Shown here: one piece after another, positions 40,140 through 55,688 of the stretch
Numbering within the stretch: the stretch's first letter is position 1
How the letters are laid out: every line of letters begins with the position of its first letter
Origin: Augochlora pura
Lineage: Eukaryota; Arthropoda; Insecta; Hymenoptera; Halictidae
Direction: 5' to 3'
NCBI RefSeq assembly: GCF_028453695.1
Contig: NC_135781.1
Span: 25,915,640 to 25,979,639 of the forward strand
Length of the DNA stretch: 64,000 nucleotides
Program-made: the position numbers and the translations under genes
Notes under the pieces: generated by a model
The model's database searches: none
What the model saw: the letters and a program-made list of their open reading frames with translations, nothing else
What the model was told of the DNA's origin: nothing

Positions 40140-43100
40140 CCGCGCGTGTGCTTGTTCCCGGAGCATGAATCGTATTAATCTAACGGATCTATGATCGAGG
40201 ACCGATAGAATTCTGAATACGGCGTACAGATGGGATTTATCCTCGTTGAAAAGTTATTTCACGGATAAATCGTATGGAAGTTCCGAAACCTAGAGCTTAG
40301 CTACGGCTCCGGTCTGCGCCGTGATTCAGAAACAGTGTCGCAAAATTTACTGGGCCGATAAGCTCGTCCACGTTTATCACGGCGATCAATACTGCGACAT
40401 CGTAATTGATAAAATTTTCACCGCTCCACGAAAACCGATTTCTCGATTTTCGGGATTCAACGTCTGCGCTCGGCAAGTTTCTCCTCGGTATTCAAATTTA
40501 TATAGACATTCGAAATCACTGTCCATCATTCCCCGCGTGTTTGATTTCTTCCACAGTTGGGCATTTGATATCGAACGAATGCAACAGCGAATAATTTTTC
40601 TCATCAAATCAAAGAGGAAATACGATAAAAGTGGAAACGATAACGTCTTTCCAATTCTTTTTACAAATCTAGATATATGTCCAATGTATACACTTTAAAT
40701 ATATTATATTAAGTATGCAGTGTTAAATTTATCTTATATGTTGTAGATTTCGTAATAATATTCGAAGAAAAATCGAAGAAAAGAATAATCGAATTTATTT
40801 AATAAAATCGACGTTATTTCTATTATAACACAAACTATGTATACTTATTACAGTTTAATAGGATTAACTACGAATTAAATTTAAGAAGCTGTAGCAATTT
40901 CGTATCAGTTTCCTAAATCTATTCAATTTTCCATAGCTATCACAACCTGTACTTTTCGAGAGCAGCGTGCATATGTACACACACATATTTCAATAGATCG
41001 ATATATTCTATACCGAACGGATGCCATAACACGTGTTTAATATTCATCAATTTATGAATTCCACTTAAAAATTCTGGACGCTGCGAAATCGGCACAGAAC
41101 GACTTCCGATCGGTGTATTTATAAACGGGAAAGTGTTCTTCCGTAAAACGAAGGAATTATGGAACATATTAGGCGTTGCTCGAGGGCGTTATCAAATAAA
41201 GGAAGATCGAATGGGCCGCGACGAGATGGAAATTCGGGGAACAGGATTTGCCGGGCCGCCGCAAAATCCGAACAGAACAGGAAGAGCATTTCGGGGAATG
41301 GGGATAGAGCGACGACAACGAGGCAGACGTATCTCAAGTGCGATGCGTCACGTTTATCGATTTATGATTAAGCTTTTGAGCAAGCCGGTCGACGGTGGGG
41401 GATCACGGTTCGAGAACGAGGGCGGACAGGATTAGCGATGGACTGGAGACGCTCCGAGTCGAACAAGCTGCGATTGTTCCCCATCTGTTACCTATACTTT
41501 CCCGTCCGCGACACACCATTGATTAATGGCCTTATTCTAAAGACTCTCTCGATATCCGTTTTTTTTTCTTTTTTTACAAATCCCGGTCGAAATTTTAATC
41601 ATCGGTGCTCGACGAGCACACGAACGCCGCATGGATGCTTCGGATATTTTTCGCAAGCTTTCTTCCTCGTTGCATCGTTTGCCGAACGATAGGGTCGACG
41701 AGCACATTCATTCATCCGTCGATTAACCTATATCCGTCCTTCATTTCTACAGCATAATCTGTTTTCCAATTGATAGACTGGTCAAAATTGAACAAAATCA
41801 AAGATTAAACAATTCGTATATTCTTTTCTTAAGAATGTAAACTCTAAGATGAGTTGAGATAAGTTTTTGTAAAGAAAGTAGATTGTAATGTTTAGGGAAC
41901 AGACTATAGTAAATATAATAAATCTATAGAACAGATCATATTCTGTAGTATCTGAGAAAACTGTGTCAAATTGACACGAAGAAAGGGTGAGGGTTAAAAT
42001 CACTTTTTGAGATTGGTGATTCTAAAATTGCAACCGTTATGAAACAACAAACGAATAGTTACTGAAAACCGTGACATACATTCCACTACTGTCCACCATG
42101 ACGCAAGAAAATGAAGACCGTGAAGCATTTTGGAGCGCATGAGAGCAGTGGAATCGATAAAATAATGTACCCGTTGTTTGTTTTAGCCCACTCGTCGCAG
42201 AGACCCTAATAAAAAAAAAGTCTCGAGCCTGAACACGGAGATGGACCAGAGGGGTAGGAGAAAACGAGGGTAGGCGGCGATGCCGGCGGGGTCATCGTCG
42301 ACCATTCAGGACGTCATCATCCTCGGCGTCGACTGGTAGCGACGGTCGCGACGCGTCGCTAATTTCCTGTTTTTCCGAGCACGTTAATAAAGGACCCGCT
42401 CCCTCCGCCGGGAGGGTGGCCGGAGGGGCGGGGTACTGAAGTGACGTGCATTGTTTTTCCCCTAATCGATGGCCACGCCGAAAGCTCTCCGGCGTTAAAA
42501 TCGTTAAAATCGCGCAATAAACGTCCGTCGCGGCAAGTTCGGTTATTGCGAGAGACGCGAGCGGAATCGCGCGTGCTCCGAGCTTGACGGACGCGCGCGC
42601 GCACGCGCGCACAGATTTATTCCAAGACACGTTCGCCGGGCAGCCGATTTTACGACCGCGTAAAAACCGCCGCGGTCTGTTCCCGGCAACGGAATCGCTC
42701 GATTTCATCCGGACGCCGGGAAACTTTTCAAAGATGCCTGAGACCGAAAATGAGAAACTCCGCGAGGATTGTCGGATTTCGTCTAAATTCACAGTCTTGC
42801 CGTTGATCCAAGGTTTTCGCATTTTGCGCTACAGCTCTGCCAAGATTCTTGAGACGATATACGGTAATTCTACTGCGACTATTTTCACTGGTTTCTGAAT
42901 TATCGTATTTTAGTGTATGCCGCATGCGGAGACTCGATTTGCGGGGGTCTGTTTGTTCGGAAAGATTGTAGATGGAGGGATGTAGATCTCGATCTACACG
43001 AAGGTGGTTTACCTTGTAAATTGGACAGAAATAAGGCTGTCGTTCTACAATTTGATAGAGGAGCAAATAATATCACGTAACAAGAATGAGACTCGAAAGA

Positions 43101-46100
43101 TAGATATCATCGTATCGCGTCGAAACGATTTTAGCTTTTGAATAAAAATTCAGGAGAGTCATTTTTCACCCATGTAAAAAAAGTGCTATGGATATTTGTT
43201 TTTGGTTCGAAGTATGCATTTTGATATGATATTGTTCAATAATACATATAGGTACCTATTAATGCAAAAATAAAATACACCCAAGTTATAAATACATTCG
43301 GGTACCTATAAATACACTTAAATACCTATCACAGTACAGAAATAAAAGGTAATAAATTCATAAGAGAATTTGTCATAACAAAAATACACGTTTAAGATTT
43401 CGTGGACATTTTCCCACCCTCCCTCAAGCACGTTAGGGCAAACTTCTCACGGTGAAATAATAAACAGCCGAATACCTCCGAAAACGCCGCGAATTTCGCA
43501 CAAGACTTTAACCAACATCGAGTGCGTTATTTCGCAAATTTCGTTGGAGATCGTATAGAGAGTTTCTCGTCTCGCGACCACGATCCTAGTCAATTCCGCG
43601 GGTGTTCTAAAAACTGGTTCGCTTGCCTCTAAAATGAAAATAGATCCATCAGCGATAACCAGGCAACGACCCTCGAGACCGCGATCCCGTTCAACGAATA
43701 ACAAATCACGGTTGTTTCAGGAGGGCGAAATCAGCGAGAGAGGACGAGAGCGAGAGAGCGAGAGGAGAGAGAGAGAGAGAGAGAGAACGGTGGAATGAGA
43801 GCCGCCAGGGGCGGCGAGAACAGAGGTGTGCGGAGGGTGGGGTGGGGGGTAGCGAGCGAGCGAGCAGCGACGCCGTAAGGGAAGCTAAACAAGTTAGGAG
43901 AATAGATCGTAGATGAAGAGAAGCGTTACGGCAGCGGTTCGGGGAATGTGTTCGGTCCGTGAGCTGGGAAAATGGCCGTGTTATTAAATCGATCGCCGTG
44001 CTCTGGCCAGTGGGAGTCGGGGCTAGGCCAGGGGGTTGTTCCGAGAGGGGTCGGTGCAGAAAGCGAGAGAGAGCGAGCGAGCGAGCGAGCGAGCGGGGAA
44101 GACGAAGGAGGGAGAGGGACGCGCGTACCCGGGGATGATGAGAACGCGATGGAAACGGGTCGGGAGTTACGAATGGTTCTTGCCTGTGACCGAAATTGGG
44201 AACTCCTGGCTCGCGAGTACCTACTCGTTATTCTACGCCTTGAACCCTCTGCAAAACAATTGTTATCGCCGGCTCTTACGTATGAATTACACATCTAGAT
44301 CGTTCAAATTAAATCACGGACTTTCGCGCGTTCGTCGGAAAAATCCGAAAACGAAATGCGAGGCTGCGAAAACATTCGAAGAGGTTTGAAAATGTCGACC
44401 TATTCAAATTATTTAAGCGAAGAAGTTAATATCTACGCAACTTCTGTATCTTTCAATTAATACAAACAATTTTTATTTTGCACAAAAATCCGCGCCTTAA
44501 TTATAATTTTAAATTCGTCTCTCTAGAGACGCGTGTTTCATTTATTTCGATTTTACACGTGGAATATTCTAATTCTGGACACACTAAAAACAGACATTTT
44601 ATTTTCTGTGCAGACCGCGGATTTTCATGCGAAATAAACGTTGCTTGCGCTAATTGAAATATCTAGAAACGAAATAGAAAGTTCGCTCTTTTTTTATCAT
44701 TTTAATACATTGAAAATAATATACATTAATATATCGTTTTGCTATCTCAAATTGTGTCTACCGAGTTTTGTCACAAATACATGAAATCAACGCTCATAGT
44801 TACTTATTTTTGTGAAGCCGCTTAGGAGTAAACCCGCGGTATACTAATAAGGAATTGAATAATAAATCGGCGAGCGGTGTTAAAAAACAGTCTACCCCTT
44901 ATGCACTGCTCGCTGTATACGTGGCATCACGATCTCAACGCGACAACCACCGAGCATATTTCAAAAGGCTGCACAATCGTTATTTTTTAACAAGACGTCC
45001 GCCGAGGTTGTCGACCGTCGTATAGAAATCGGATTGCGAATTATCGGAAGAACCGGAGACACGGGGACGGCGGAGGACTCTCGGAAAATCGGATCCGATT
45101 CGTCGGTGCCGGGGGACTCTGCGCAGCAGTTCAACTTACAGCGGCAGGCGAATCATCATTTCGAGGAATTAAATTTTTACGATCGCAGAGGTTCGCGGAG
45201 GTGGCGGCTCTCTTCTCGCTGGGACCGGGCGACGTAACTACGGGGCTGCTATTTTCGGGGCGCGGGTTGCACGGGCGGGTGATCCTTTGTTCCCGTCCCT
45301 TTTTCTCCTGTTTGCCGGAGCGAGCGGCGCGGCGCGGCACGACGGCGCGCGGGCGAGAGGAGCCCGAGGTACGTGCCGGGAAGAAAATAGCCCGGACCAA
45401 CGGCGCGGCATGGAACGACGCGAATCTTACGGGCTGGAAAGGCGACGGAATGAAAGATCCGAGAGATTTAACGCGGCCGGCATATTCATTCAGCGTGTTC
45501 GCAGCGAGATACGAATAAAACTCTCGCGTAATCCCGGCCGAACGTCCTCCGCGCCGCCGTGCTTAACTTCTTCAATGGGGGCTTCCCCTTTTTCTCGTGG
45601 CACGACCCGCGGACGCGACGCGCGGAGCGGCGGCGGCGACGGCGACGAGCCATCGCCGAGAGGACGCCGGGAACCTTCGAAGAAACCTCTTTTAGAACGT
45701 TCCCTCGGGAAACGGAAAAACCTTGTTCCCTTTCAGGCCATTCAATTATTCGAGGATGCCTTAAATATCGGTGGCCGGGTAATTAGTGGAAGAACGACTC
45801 TATTTAAGAATCATGAGGCTGTCGGAAAAATTCATGCATTTCATCAATCGTTTGTTGCATTATGCAGGTCGCTCGCCCGCTCGCTCGCTCGAATTTCTGC
45901 TTAAAAAAGCACCGGGGTCCGATGATTTAATGCGATCCGCTTGCTTCTGGTGATCGTGAATATCAACGGTCGCGGGAATTGTGTACCGGTCCCCGACGAT
46001 TATTCGACGATTTTTCGCGAATCGTGTTCATCGGACTCAAACCTGATCTTATCGTTTCGCGTTCGGTTTCCCTCTGTAATCGATGTATGAACGCGTTCAA

Positions 46101-47080
46101 CGCGATCCCACACTTGCGATTCGCTGCATAAATTCGTGCCCTAGACCGATAACCAGCCTGCGAATCTTTATGCAACGCGTACGAGCCGGTGGAGTCAACG
46201 AACGTAAAATCAATTCGGGTTTCCTCTTTTAATGATACTGTAATTTAATGATACTACAACAAAACCGTATTTCCTCTTTCAATACTCCCCGCGACTTCGT
46301 ATTTACCGCATTCGTTTTTAGTATAAGTGCATAAAATCGAGTTTATTAATCGCATCTAACTAATGAGTATATATTAACCGCGTTCAATTAACAATCATAC
46401 ATTGATCAAATTCAATCTTCCGCGCACAATAAATATTATTTGTATGAAAAAGATACAGAGGTGCTGCGTAGACATTAATTCTCCCGCGTAGTAATTCCAA
46501 CAGGTCGATAACAATGCAACAGTGTTTTTAAACTCTTTCAACGTTTTCACGGTTTCGCATTTCGCTTTTGAATTTTTCTCATAAATGCGTAGTATCTGGC
46601 AAACGCGTGCCAAACATTTTCAGCGTGTTCGGTTTACCGGTAATGTAAAATAGATCGATGGTAAAAATTCGCGTTCGACAACGAAGAACAAAGGGGACAA
46701 CCTGATAGCGGTCTCAGGTGAAGGAACGATCGATGAGGAAGAAGAAGATAGATGCGGAAAGGTGTACCGGCTCGCCCACGCAGAACAGAAGAAAACACGG
46801 GGCGCGTAATTGCAGTCGAGGTCGCGCGAGTACGTCGGCTAATCCTTGGACAAAGGAAACGCGCGAGCCAATAAGCTTTTCCTCGAGACAGTCGTTCCGC
46901 ATGCAACGCAATTACTGCCGTTACCCGTGCATTATTTAAGCCTGTAGGCCAGAAAGACGCGGATATCCAATATATCGACGACATCCCCTCCGGTTTTACA
47001 CCTTAACGTCGCCGTTTCCGCTTATAACCGTCCAATCGCGATTCAGCACTGCGCTCACCGTGAAAGCCGGTACTGTACAC

Positions 47081-47146
<66 letters not shown>

Positions 47147-50100
47147 TATACACATATATATAGTATATACGTGTGTATCCTGTCCCTCGAGGAAGAGGAT
47201 CGATCGAGGGATCGGAATGCAGAGAGGGGTGGCGGACGCGGCGTTTGCGAGCGTCGCAGCGATGGCTGGCTCGCCTCCAAATCGCTTTAATTTCGTTTAC
47301 GCGACGGACCGGCTGGAGCGACAGAGAGACCGGGAATGCTCTCCTACGGTCTAGCACTCTTTTTTCCCTATCCGCTCGCCCCCTCCGCGCTCTCCTATCC
47401 CGCCGTTCAAACGAAATCATTGTTTCTCCGCGTTCGCTAAAAAAAATGCCGGTCTTCGACGCCCACGATTCGTGATTCCCGCGTGTTTCTGCCTTTCGCG
47501 GCTCGCCACTCGCAACTGTGTTCCACCCCTGGTAAACGTTACACGGATCCACAGTTGTGAATATGATTTCGGTCACAGATCTCGCGAAATCATCCCTCGC
47601 GTGCTGTTCCATTTCGAAATCGTTCGTATTCCACTGATCCTCTTTCGTGTGTTTTCGAAGTTAACCGTTTCTGATCGGTGATTTATAGGGCTGGGGAGAA
47701 ATAGATTTTTGAAGCAGTAAAGGGACAACAATATGTTCATTTTATGTAATGTATAATTTGACGAATGCATTTTTTTCTGTAATATTAGCGCGGAGATGAC
47801 GTGGTCGTTAAATATATTTGAAATGTCATTTAAATGCGAAACTTCTATTTCAAAAATAATTTATTCGCCAAATTTTGTACTGCACGCGAAGAGAAAAATA
47901 TTTATAGTCTATTCAATACTATATTTGCTTGTAGAATATGCTGGTAAAGTTTTGAAGAAAAGAACAGAAGCACGTTTCATAATGAATAAACAATTCATGG
48001 CTGTATCTTTACGAGGGGAATGATCGTAAATTGAACAACTCGTCGTTTTGACGTGCTTTGGCGAGCCTAATGTTAAGAGTAGAGAAACAATCGTAATAAC
48101 ATCTGTCGAATAGAAACCGAAACGAAAGTGGATAGTGCGATCGATTAACGAAGAGCAACCGATCGCCGAGCGGAATCGTTTCCACCGTAAAATGATCGAA
48201 TTGAGGGGCACGGGGTGTCGGTGTCTTGCTCCTGGCTTCGTGCTAATTAATTTCTCGTTAACGAAGTCACAGGCGCCGCGGACCGGCGAGCTCCCTTCTT
48301 TAAACATAATCGAGCTACCGCGTCGGCGGCTAACTTCGTTATAAATATAGGATCAGCCCGGCTGACGATGTAATAAAGGACCGGTCGCGGTAATGGCGGA
48401 TTCATCTGCTCCGGCCCGGGGAACTTGTAAATTATGTTTAACGCCGGTAATGGGAATCGTTTGTGTAAACATAATGCTCCGCGATGCCTGACGGATGCGT
48501 GTTAATAATTGCACGCAGACCCACCGCTGAATAATGCGTTGCCGCCGCCATGCCGCGGCTATGGCCTGCCGAGCAGGCGGCTGGGATCAAACGATCGCGA
48601 CGATCGAAACGATCGAAACGACCGCCGCGATCGAAACGACGCAGGCGCGATTAAGGAACGAGCGTCCTCGCAACACGCCTTTCGCTCGCGATTCGCGGCC
48701 CCGAAACAACCGAATCGTTTCGACAGTAGCCACTGGATCGTGTCTCATCCGAATGTACTTACGACCCCCTCCTCTCGACGATCAATAAATATCGGATTGC
48801 TTCATCCTCGTACTTTGCTAGTGAAAATTGTTTTGTGCTCCTAGTCATTCATAATCAACCTATCTTTATTATTATTACTATTACTATTTTTATTATTATC
48901 GAATAATAACACTAATTTTATTTTAGCTGTTAATTTCCGTCTCTCCAATTTGCAATCATTAAGACTGCGCGAACGTTTTTATGACTCGTAATCGCCAACA
49001 AAAATTACGAACGATTCGGTTCTTGCAATTCGATTTCTCTATTGATATCGAATTGATGCAACGACGAAAAATACAGCGACAGGTAGAATCCGATTTTCTC
49101 TTCAGCATCAAACACCACAAAAAAAAAATCGTCACGCAACACCAACTTGCTCGTCTCCACTGTTTTTGATTCAACATTCTGCCGGGCCGCGTTTTGCTTA
49201 ATTTCGACGCGAAATTTGAAGCGTTATGTGTAATACGGAAAAATAAACGCGACAGCTCTCCCTCTCTCTTCGTGATCAAATACGCAGTCATTGTAGTTAC
49301 ATTTGCAAATTCTTCAATTGAAAACGAAAAAAAAAAAAATGAAATGTTTGCGCGCCCGCGCGTGATGCATTTAAATGTCTGCGCTCTTTTAATATGTCCC
49401 GTAATTGCGTGCGAAAAATGTGTTCGATCGACGCGGCGCGCGAACGAAAGTTAATACGTTCGCAATATTATAACGATCGTTTCACGAGGAGGGGAAAATT
49501 GTTCGGAATACGGTAAACTGTTCTATTCGCGTCCTACCGTAATCAACGCCGCGCAGAAAAATCATATTTCTCAATCGAACACCCGTTTAAACGTACAGCA
49601 TGCGGTGTACTCGTTACTATCGAAACACGTCACTTGATCGTTGGAATTTTAACAGCGTTCAACGGCACGGAATTTCAAGCATGTAAATGGTTAATCGGAC
49701 AGTCCGATTAGGATTCTTATTTCACACCAAATTCGGAGCTCTCGGCGACCGAAAACCTCGGCGAGCCCAAAAGATAAGCATCTCTCGTCCGCTAAAAGGA
49801 TCGTGTCTCGTAAAAATCAAACGTTGTTCGGCGTCCAACTCCCCGAAGACCGAAACGAACAGAGCCGAGCCGAGCCGAGCCGAGCCGGTTGATTAACAAG
49901 AAACCGTCAGTGGCACGATTTAATTCCCGAAATCTCGTACGCAGGATGATTCACGTGCTGGTTTCGCAACCTGTCGGGGCGCGGCTTCTTAAGGAAACCA
50001 GATTCTTCTGCGGGATAGCCTTCTGGGGCCGCGAAATCGCAAAACCGCGGCGAAAGTTCGTCTGGTTTCGACGTCCCACGTTTTCGAGCGCGACCGCTCG

Positions 50101-50673
50101 CAATCTCCGCTCGAAAGAAACTCCGTTGGATTACTCGAGCTCCATAATTCAATGCTTTAATGTTTTAAAAGGAGGGGGAGAGCTTGGCGGGGAGACTGTG
50201 CTCCTGGGAGATTTCGATTGATATTTTTTTATAAGGCCGCACCGGGCGTCGTACTCTGAAATGATCGGAACCATAAAAGCCGAAGTTGTTAGAGCGGAAT
50301 GGAGACAAGTACATCTTTATATAACTCTAAATTTTTGTTCAAAATTTAGAAATTCAGATGTCATGTTTCACGAAAATCGAATGATTTTTTCAGGTACCCG
50401 TCTGCCATACTGGACTCGTAATTTTCTAATTTCAAGCTTAAAATTCAGATTCGTAATTAGCGTCCATGAAAACCCTCATGTACAAATTTTCAACGAAATC
50501 CGTCAACATCTTACATTTTGACCATGATTTCGGGCTTCCGTACTGCTCTGTGCGTCGGCCTGATCTTGTTCGGCGGCGCACGTACGCGGGAGGCGGCCGT
50601 TTCTAGCCGCCTCCCACCCCCTCTTTTATTATTGTACCAAGTGTCTTTTCTTATCGAACATCTTCGACCCGCT

Positions 50674-50711
<38 letters not shown>

Positions 50712-53700
50712 CTCCCATTATATCGAATTCGAGGCACGCCGAGCACATTTATCAACCTATACACGTTGCGCGGCTTCGACCGGTGTCGCGTCGAGGGAGA
50801 GGGAGCCATGGTGAACGCGGGGACCGAGGGGAACGAGGGGAACGAGGGGGAGCCATAGGAGGCCGGGAGAGGAGAGAGAGAGAGAGAGAGAGAACTGCCG
50901 AGGGAGGTGGCGAGGTAAAAAGAAGCGCAGCTTCTCCGCCGGAACGAAAGACACGGCGAAATGGAAAAGCGAGGGCGGCGGTGCGGGGGTGGACGAGGCT
51001 TCGCGATATCGGGAAAGAAATCGAAAGGGTGGAGGAGAGCGAAGGCCGAATGAGAGCGAAAGCAGGTGGAAAATTGAGGTGAGACGGGAGGAGGTAATGA
51101 GGCCTCGGGACCGAATTTTGGCGAGACCCTGAAATCGAGCGAGGTCGGGAAACGGGGTGGGAGGGGGGGGGGGAGAGAGAAAAACTGTCGATCGCTTAAA
51201 CTTTGTGCGCTTTCCTAAACCACGCGGGGACAACAAAAAGTCTCCTCGATCGGTTGCTTGGCGGGCAACGAACGCGATTTTGACGGTGGGAACCGAGGTT
51301 TTGCTGGATCACAGGCTATCGAGTCGAAAGGGTTACTTACTGTTATTACCGCAGATCGAATTCGAAACCGCGACGGGGGCGATTTAATTCCCGAGGGGTT
51401 GGAAACTGTTCCTGAAACGGGTCAACAGTTTATGTACGAATCTTTCCTCCAATAAAGGAACGTACTATAGTAGAGACCCTGTATCCAAAGATTTCTTTTT
51501 GTAATATCATGATACTAGGACATTCTATTATGTAAATTTTCGTTCACGTTCTTTATTAGGCGACAATGTATCCGAATAATACAATGATTAGATAATAGAA
51601 CGTTCAAATACCGAAATATAGTAAAAATAAATGCCGGATGAAGGAGTCTCTACTGTATTTAATTTAACGTATTCGTTGTGTAAACGGGGTGGACCCTTTG
51701 TTACAGAAACTGTAATAATAGGTAATATGAGATGGTAATAACAGTAACAGTAATGGCAGTAAGACGAGAATTAAGGGTGGCTGCGTATTACTGTTGGCAG
51801 AGCGTTTGGACAAAGTATTCTACATCTCTTGTAATTCCTTATTATCGTTTATCCTGACGCATGCACCCCACAATTAAATTTCACGCTCCACGCAGAGGCA
51901 TATACTACCGGATAAATTCCAAAAGATTCACGTCACAATCGCGTAAAATCTGCGAATCTAGGAATCACGTATGATTTCGTTAGCATTCGCGCAAGATCAC
52001 GAGCGTTTCCTCCGTTTTTTTTTGCAATCTCCTCCAACAACGACGCCGAAACGAAGACACACGATCAGAACGAGGATCCGAGCGTCGTAAAACGGAACGC
52101 AAACGACACGGCAACACGACGCGAATGGGGAATCAATGAGGAAATCATTTCGCTCTATCGAATGCTCAGCGAGGGAGTTTTAAAGACGACGGCCGCCGAA
52201 CGTTCTCAGTTTTACATCCGGGCGTTTTACAGTCCGGGGGTAAACAGGATTTACAGATCTTTCGAAATCAATCCGCACAATAGTCGGGCCAGCGCCGCGT
52301 CGGCCAGGATCTCGCAGCGTCCACGCGAGCGCGGCAACTTTTACACGCGTTCCTGCAACATGGTACATTCCGGTTACGAGAAGTGCGAGAGAGCCGTTTT
52401 ACAGCCGAAGTTGAATCGCCGCGAATTCCAGGGAGCTCGTAACCGCTCCGAAGTTTCCAGTCCGCGGCGGCGACGCGACGTATCGCCGAGAGCAGGCGTA
52501 GGCGCGCGGAGCGTACGCGTAAACTCGAGCACACAGAATCAAACGTGACATTTAGCTGGCGCAGTAGCCTAGGGACACGATGATGCGAAGTCACGTACCG
52601 CTACATACATACGGGCGTGTACACGAAAATGGACAGAGAAAGAGAGCGAGAGCGGGAGGGAGGGAGAGAGAAAGAGAGAAAGAGGGGGGAGATAGGACAC
52701 CCACGCGTCAACGCCATTTTCGAGCCGACGCTCTTCCTTTTCCAGCCTCGAGTCTTTGCCATTTTTGCCAGTTACCGTCTTCGATTTTCTACCGAATGCG
52801 GCGTCGGTTGTTCTAATTTTGGAGCTCGAGATTTACGTACCAACCCTTCCCTGTTACGAGACTGCGCATCTTTATGTAAATGCCGTTTTTTAGCTGCTAC
52901 GTCCTCTTCTACTAGGTTTAATGAAGGGTAGTATTTTAAAATTGTACCGAACAGCAAGAATATATTGTCAGCACGATTATTCGAGAGAAAGAATTCGCTG
53001 CTCGCATGTAGACACAGTTTTAATATGGTTCTGCTACTAGCTGATGCAAGTATCTAACGTAACACGTTTTTTATATAGAGACAGGAAAAATTGACGAGAT
53101 TCTTGCGATATATATTGTATATATTCATCATTTCAATTACCAGTATATTGAAGAAATTAGAAGCATATCGAATATTTTTATTATATTCATCAGATAATAA
53201 TATATTGAATAAAATAGAAATATATTAAATCCATTTATTATTTTTATCAGTAACCAATACATGAAATAAATTACTTAGAAATATATCGAATACACGTATT
53301 ATCACTACTAGTTTCCTATTATTTTGTAACAGAAGATACTTCTAAATTCGCAGAATATTCAGCGGTCATCCAGGAACAAGACCCTATTAAAATCGTACCT
53401 GTATTCGAGCATTAAACTCTACCATCATGCACCTAGTTCCGACAACGAATAAGACACGTTCGAATCGAAGAAGCAGCCGCGGCGTCGCCGTTGCGAGAGT
53501 GAAAAAATTCATTCGTCGAATTTTTTGTTCGCACGTCGTAATGACGACGCCGGGCGAAGCGCGACCGTAGCTGGAGCGGCGGCGGCGGCGGGGGGTGGAC
53601 GCGCGGGGGTGGCCAGCAGCGGAAACGCGGGCTCCGGGAACGAAAACTTGGCCGCATCCAGCGGCGGAGTTTGCATCGATCGATCGAGATAAAAGCGGTG

Positions 53701-55654
53701 TATCGGAGTGCGGCGAAATTAAAAACCGACGGGACGGGGGCGGAGAACAGCGAGGAGAAATAGCGGGAGAGGGAGAGATAGTGGAGGGAGGAGGGGGGGG
53801 GAGAGGGAGAGAGCCGAAAGCGGAGAGAGCACTCCTGGGCTGCTCGTCGCTCGCTCTCGCGACGCGACGCGACGCGTCCGCTAACAGGATTCCGTCCGCG
53901 AGAGAGCTTCTTGGAAAGGCTAGGCGCGCGCGTTCCGTCACGCCGCGTAATGACGATGACACAGATGACGTTGACGAGGAAAAGGAACCGGGGAGAGACT
54001 CGGCTCAAACGAAAGCTGCGGACCCCGCGTCCCACGCGTCCCACGCGTCGCTCGCGTGAAATAGAACCGGCCGACGACTTCGCGGTGGGTCAGCCCCTCG
54101 TTCTAGCTGGGAACGCGAGAGGAACAGTGACGGATACGCGCGGATCCTCCTCCCTCTTTCTGCCCGGCATTTCCTGTTTCACAGATTGCAATTTTTATTG
54201 CGCGCTACTCCGACCAAACCTACGTTCGACTCTTCTATCAATTTCATTTTCCTTCGTGTTGCCGAAAATGTATCCACCGGGTTGTTAACCTTTTGCGCCC
54301 GGATGGTGATTCGGAGGCACCGTAACAAAATTGTTATATCAAAAAATTGTTGTATCAGGTTGCACAAGAATTTTTATATTATTAATGTTCTTTCTATTTA
54401 AAAGATTGTTGAAGATACAACCGCTTTTTGAATCACAAGACGTAAGCTCATATGCATAAAATATACTAAATTATATAAAACGGAAATACTGTTTGTCAAA
54501 AATTCTACTTTGAATATAGATTTCAAATTGTTAATAAAGGTAATTTGTAAACTGCATTTGTATGTATATAACTTTGTATACAATTTTTGTGCATTATACT
54601 TTCGTGACTGAACCTCGGGCGAGATAAAGGGGTGCGAAATAAAGGAAGAAACAAGGATTTAAAAACCGTTTAATTCGCGTTGGAGATTCACTTTTAGTAA
54701 AACCGCTACGTTATTGTGTTCTCATCGCATTACTTGGTCACGGTTGGCAGCCAGCGTGCCGAGGGTTGCGAGTCGACAAAACTCCGAAGACCGCTGTCAT
54801 AAATCACGATCGCGCGAGTGCTAATAGCAGCCTCCTCCTTTCATCTGTTCTCGTACTCGACGTTTGTCCGTTAACGACACCGAGCCGAAACACGAAGAAG
54901 AAGAAGAAGAAGAAGAATACGAAATGGAAGAAAGGGGGTTGCAGGCTGTTTCGGAAGTAAGCAGTTCGTCTTCCGTAATCCATGGCCGCGTTACATTCCG
55001 CATGGGAACGCGGAGTCCCGATCGAATAATCGATTGAAATCGGAGGGATTTACCGAAGTACCATCTAAACACCTCATTCTCATCACTCTTTCATTAAGAT
55101 GCTGGGTTCTCGTCGCCGAGGCTCGGCGCGTTAACGACACCGGCTCGAAAGCTCCAAGGGGAGGCAGCGCGCCATCCGAAGACGAACAAGCGGAAGAAGA
55201 GTGGGCGAAAGAGGAGACGGAAGGAGGCTGCGAGCGCACGATCCGGTGGTGTCGGATCCGCCGTGCGGCCCCGGAGGGTGGCTTCAAACGAAAACTCCGA
55301 CGCGTCCAACGAGTTTGTATCGAGCGTAGGAGGTAAAAGCGCGAGAGGTTACCGCGGAGGGTCGAACCGAGAGAGAACGAGCGAGAAAGAGAGAGAGAGA
55401 GAGGTGGTAAGAGAGAAGGAGAGGGAGAGTGCGAGCGAGGAGCGCAGAGAGCGTGGATGCTAGAGAACCGTGAGCCCAGAAGGGGACAGCAGAGAAAGAC
55501 AGGGGGTGGAGTTAGTCAGCGACGCGGAGCAAGAGAAAATGAAAGAGAGTCCGGGTTCCGCGAAGGCGGAAGAGGACGGAACGCTGGAGATAAACCGAGA
55601 GCGAGCGAGAAAGCAAGAGCCGGGGTAGGACGAGAAAGAGAAAGAGATAGTGTG

Positions 55655-55688
<34 letters not shown>

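Noticed and set aside
42292..42822. 176-codon minus-strand open frame
   Set aside because: GC-rich, no domain, overlaps an open frame on the other strand.
45287..45904. 205-codon plus-strand open frame
   Set aside because: GC-rich Arg/Ser-rich translation without recognisable pattern; other frames are equally open.
53387..54059. Overlapping long frames on both strands
   Set aside because: Simultaneous openness in several frames reflects GC and GA composition, not coding.
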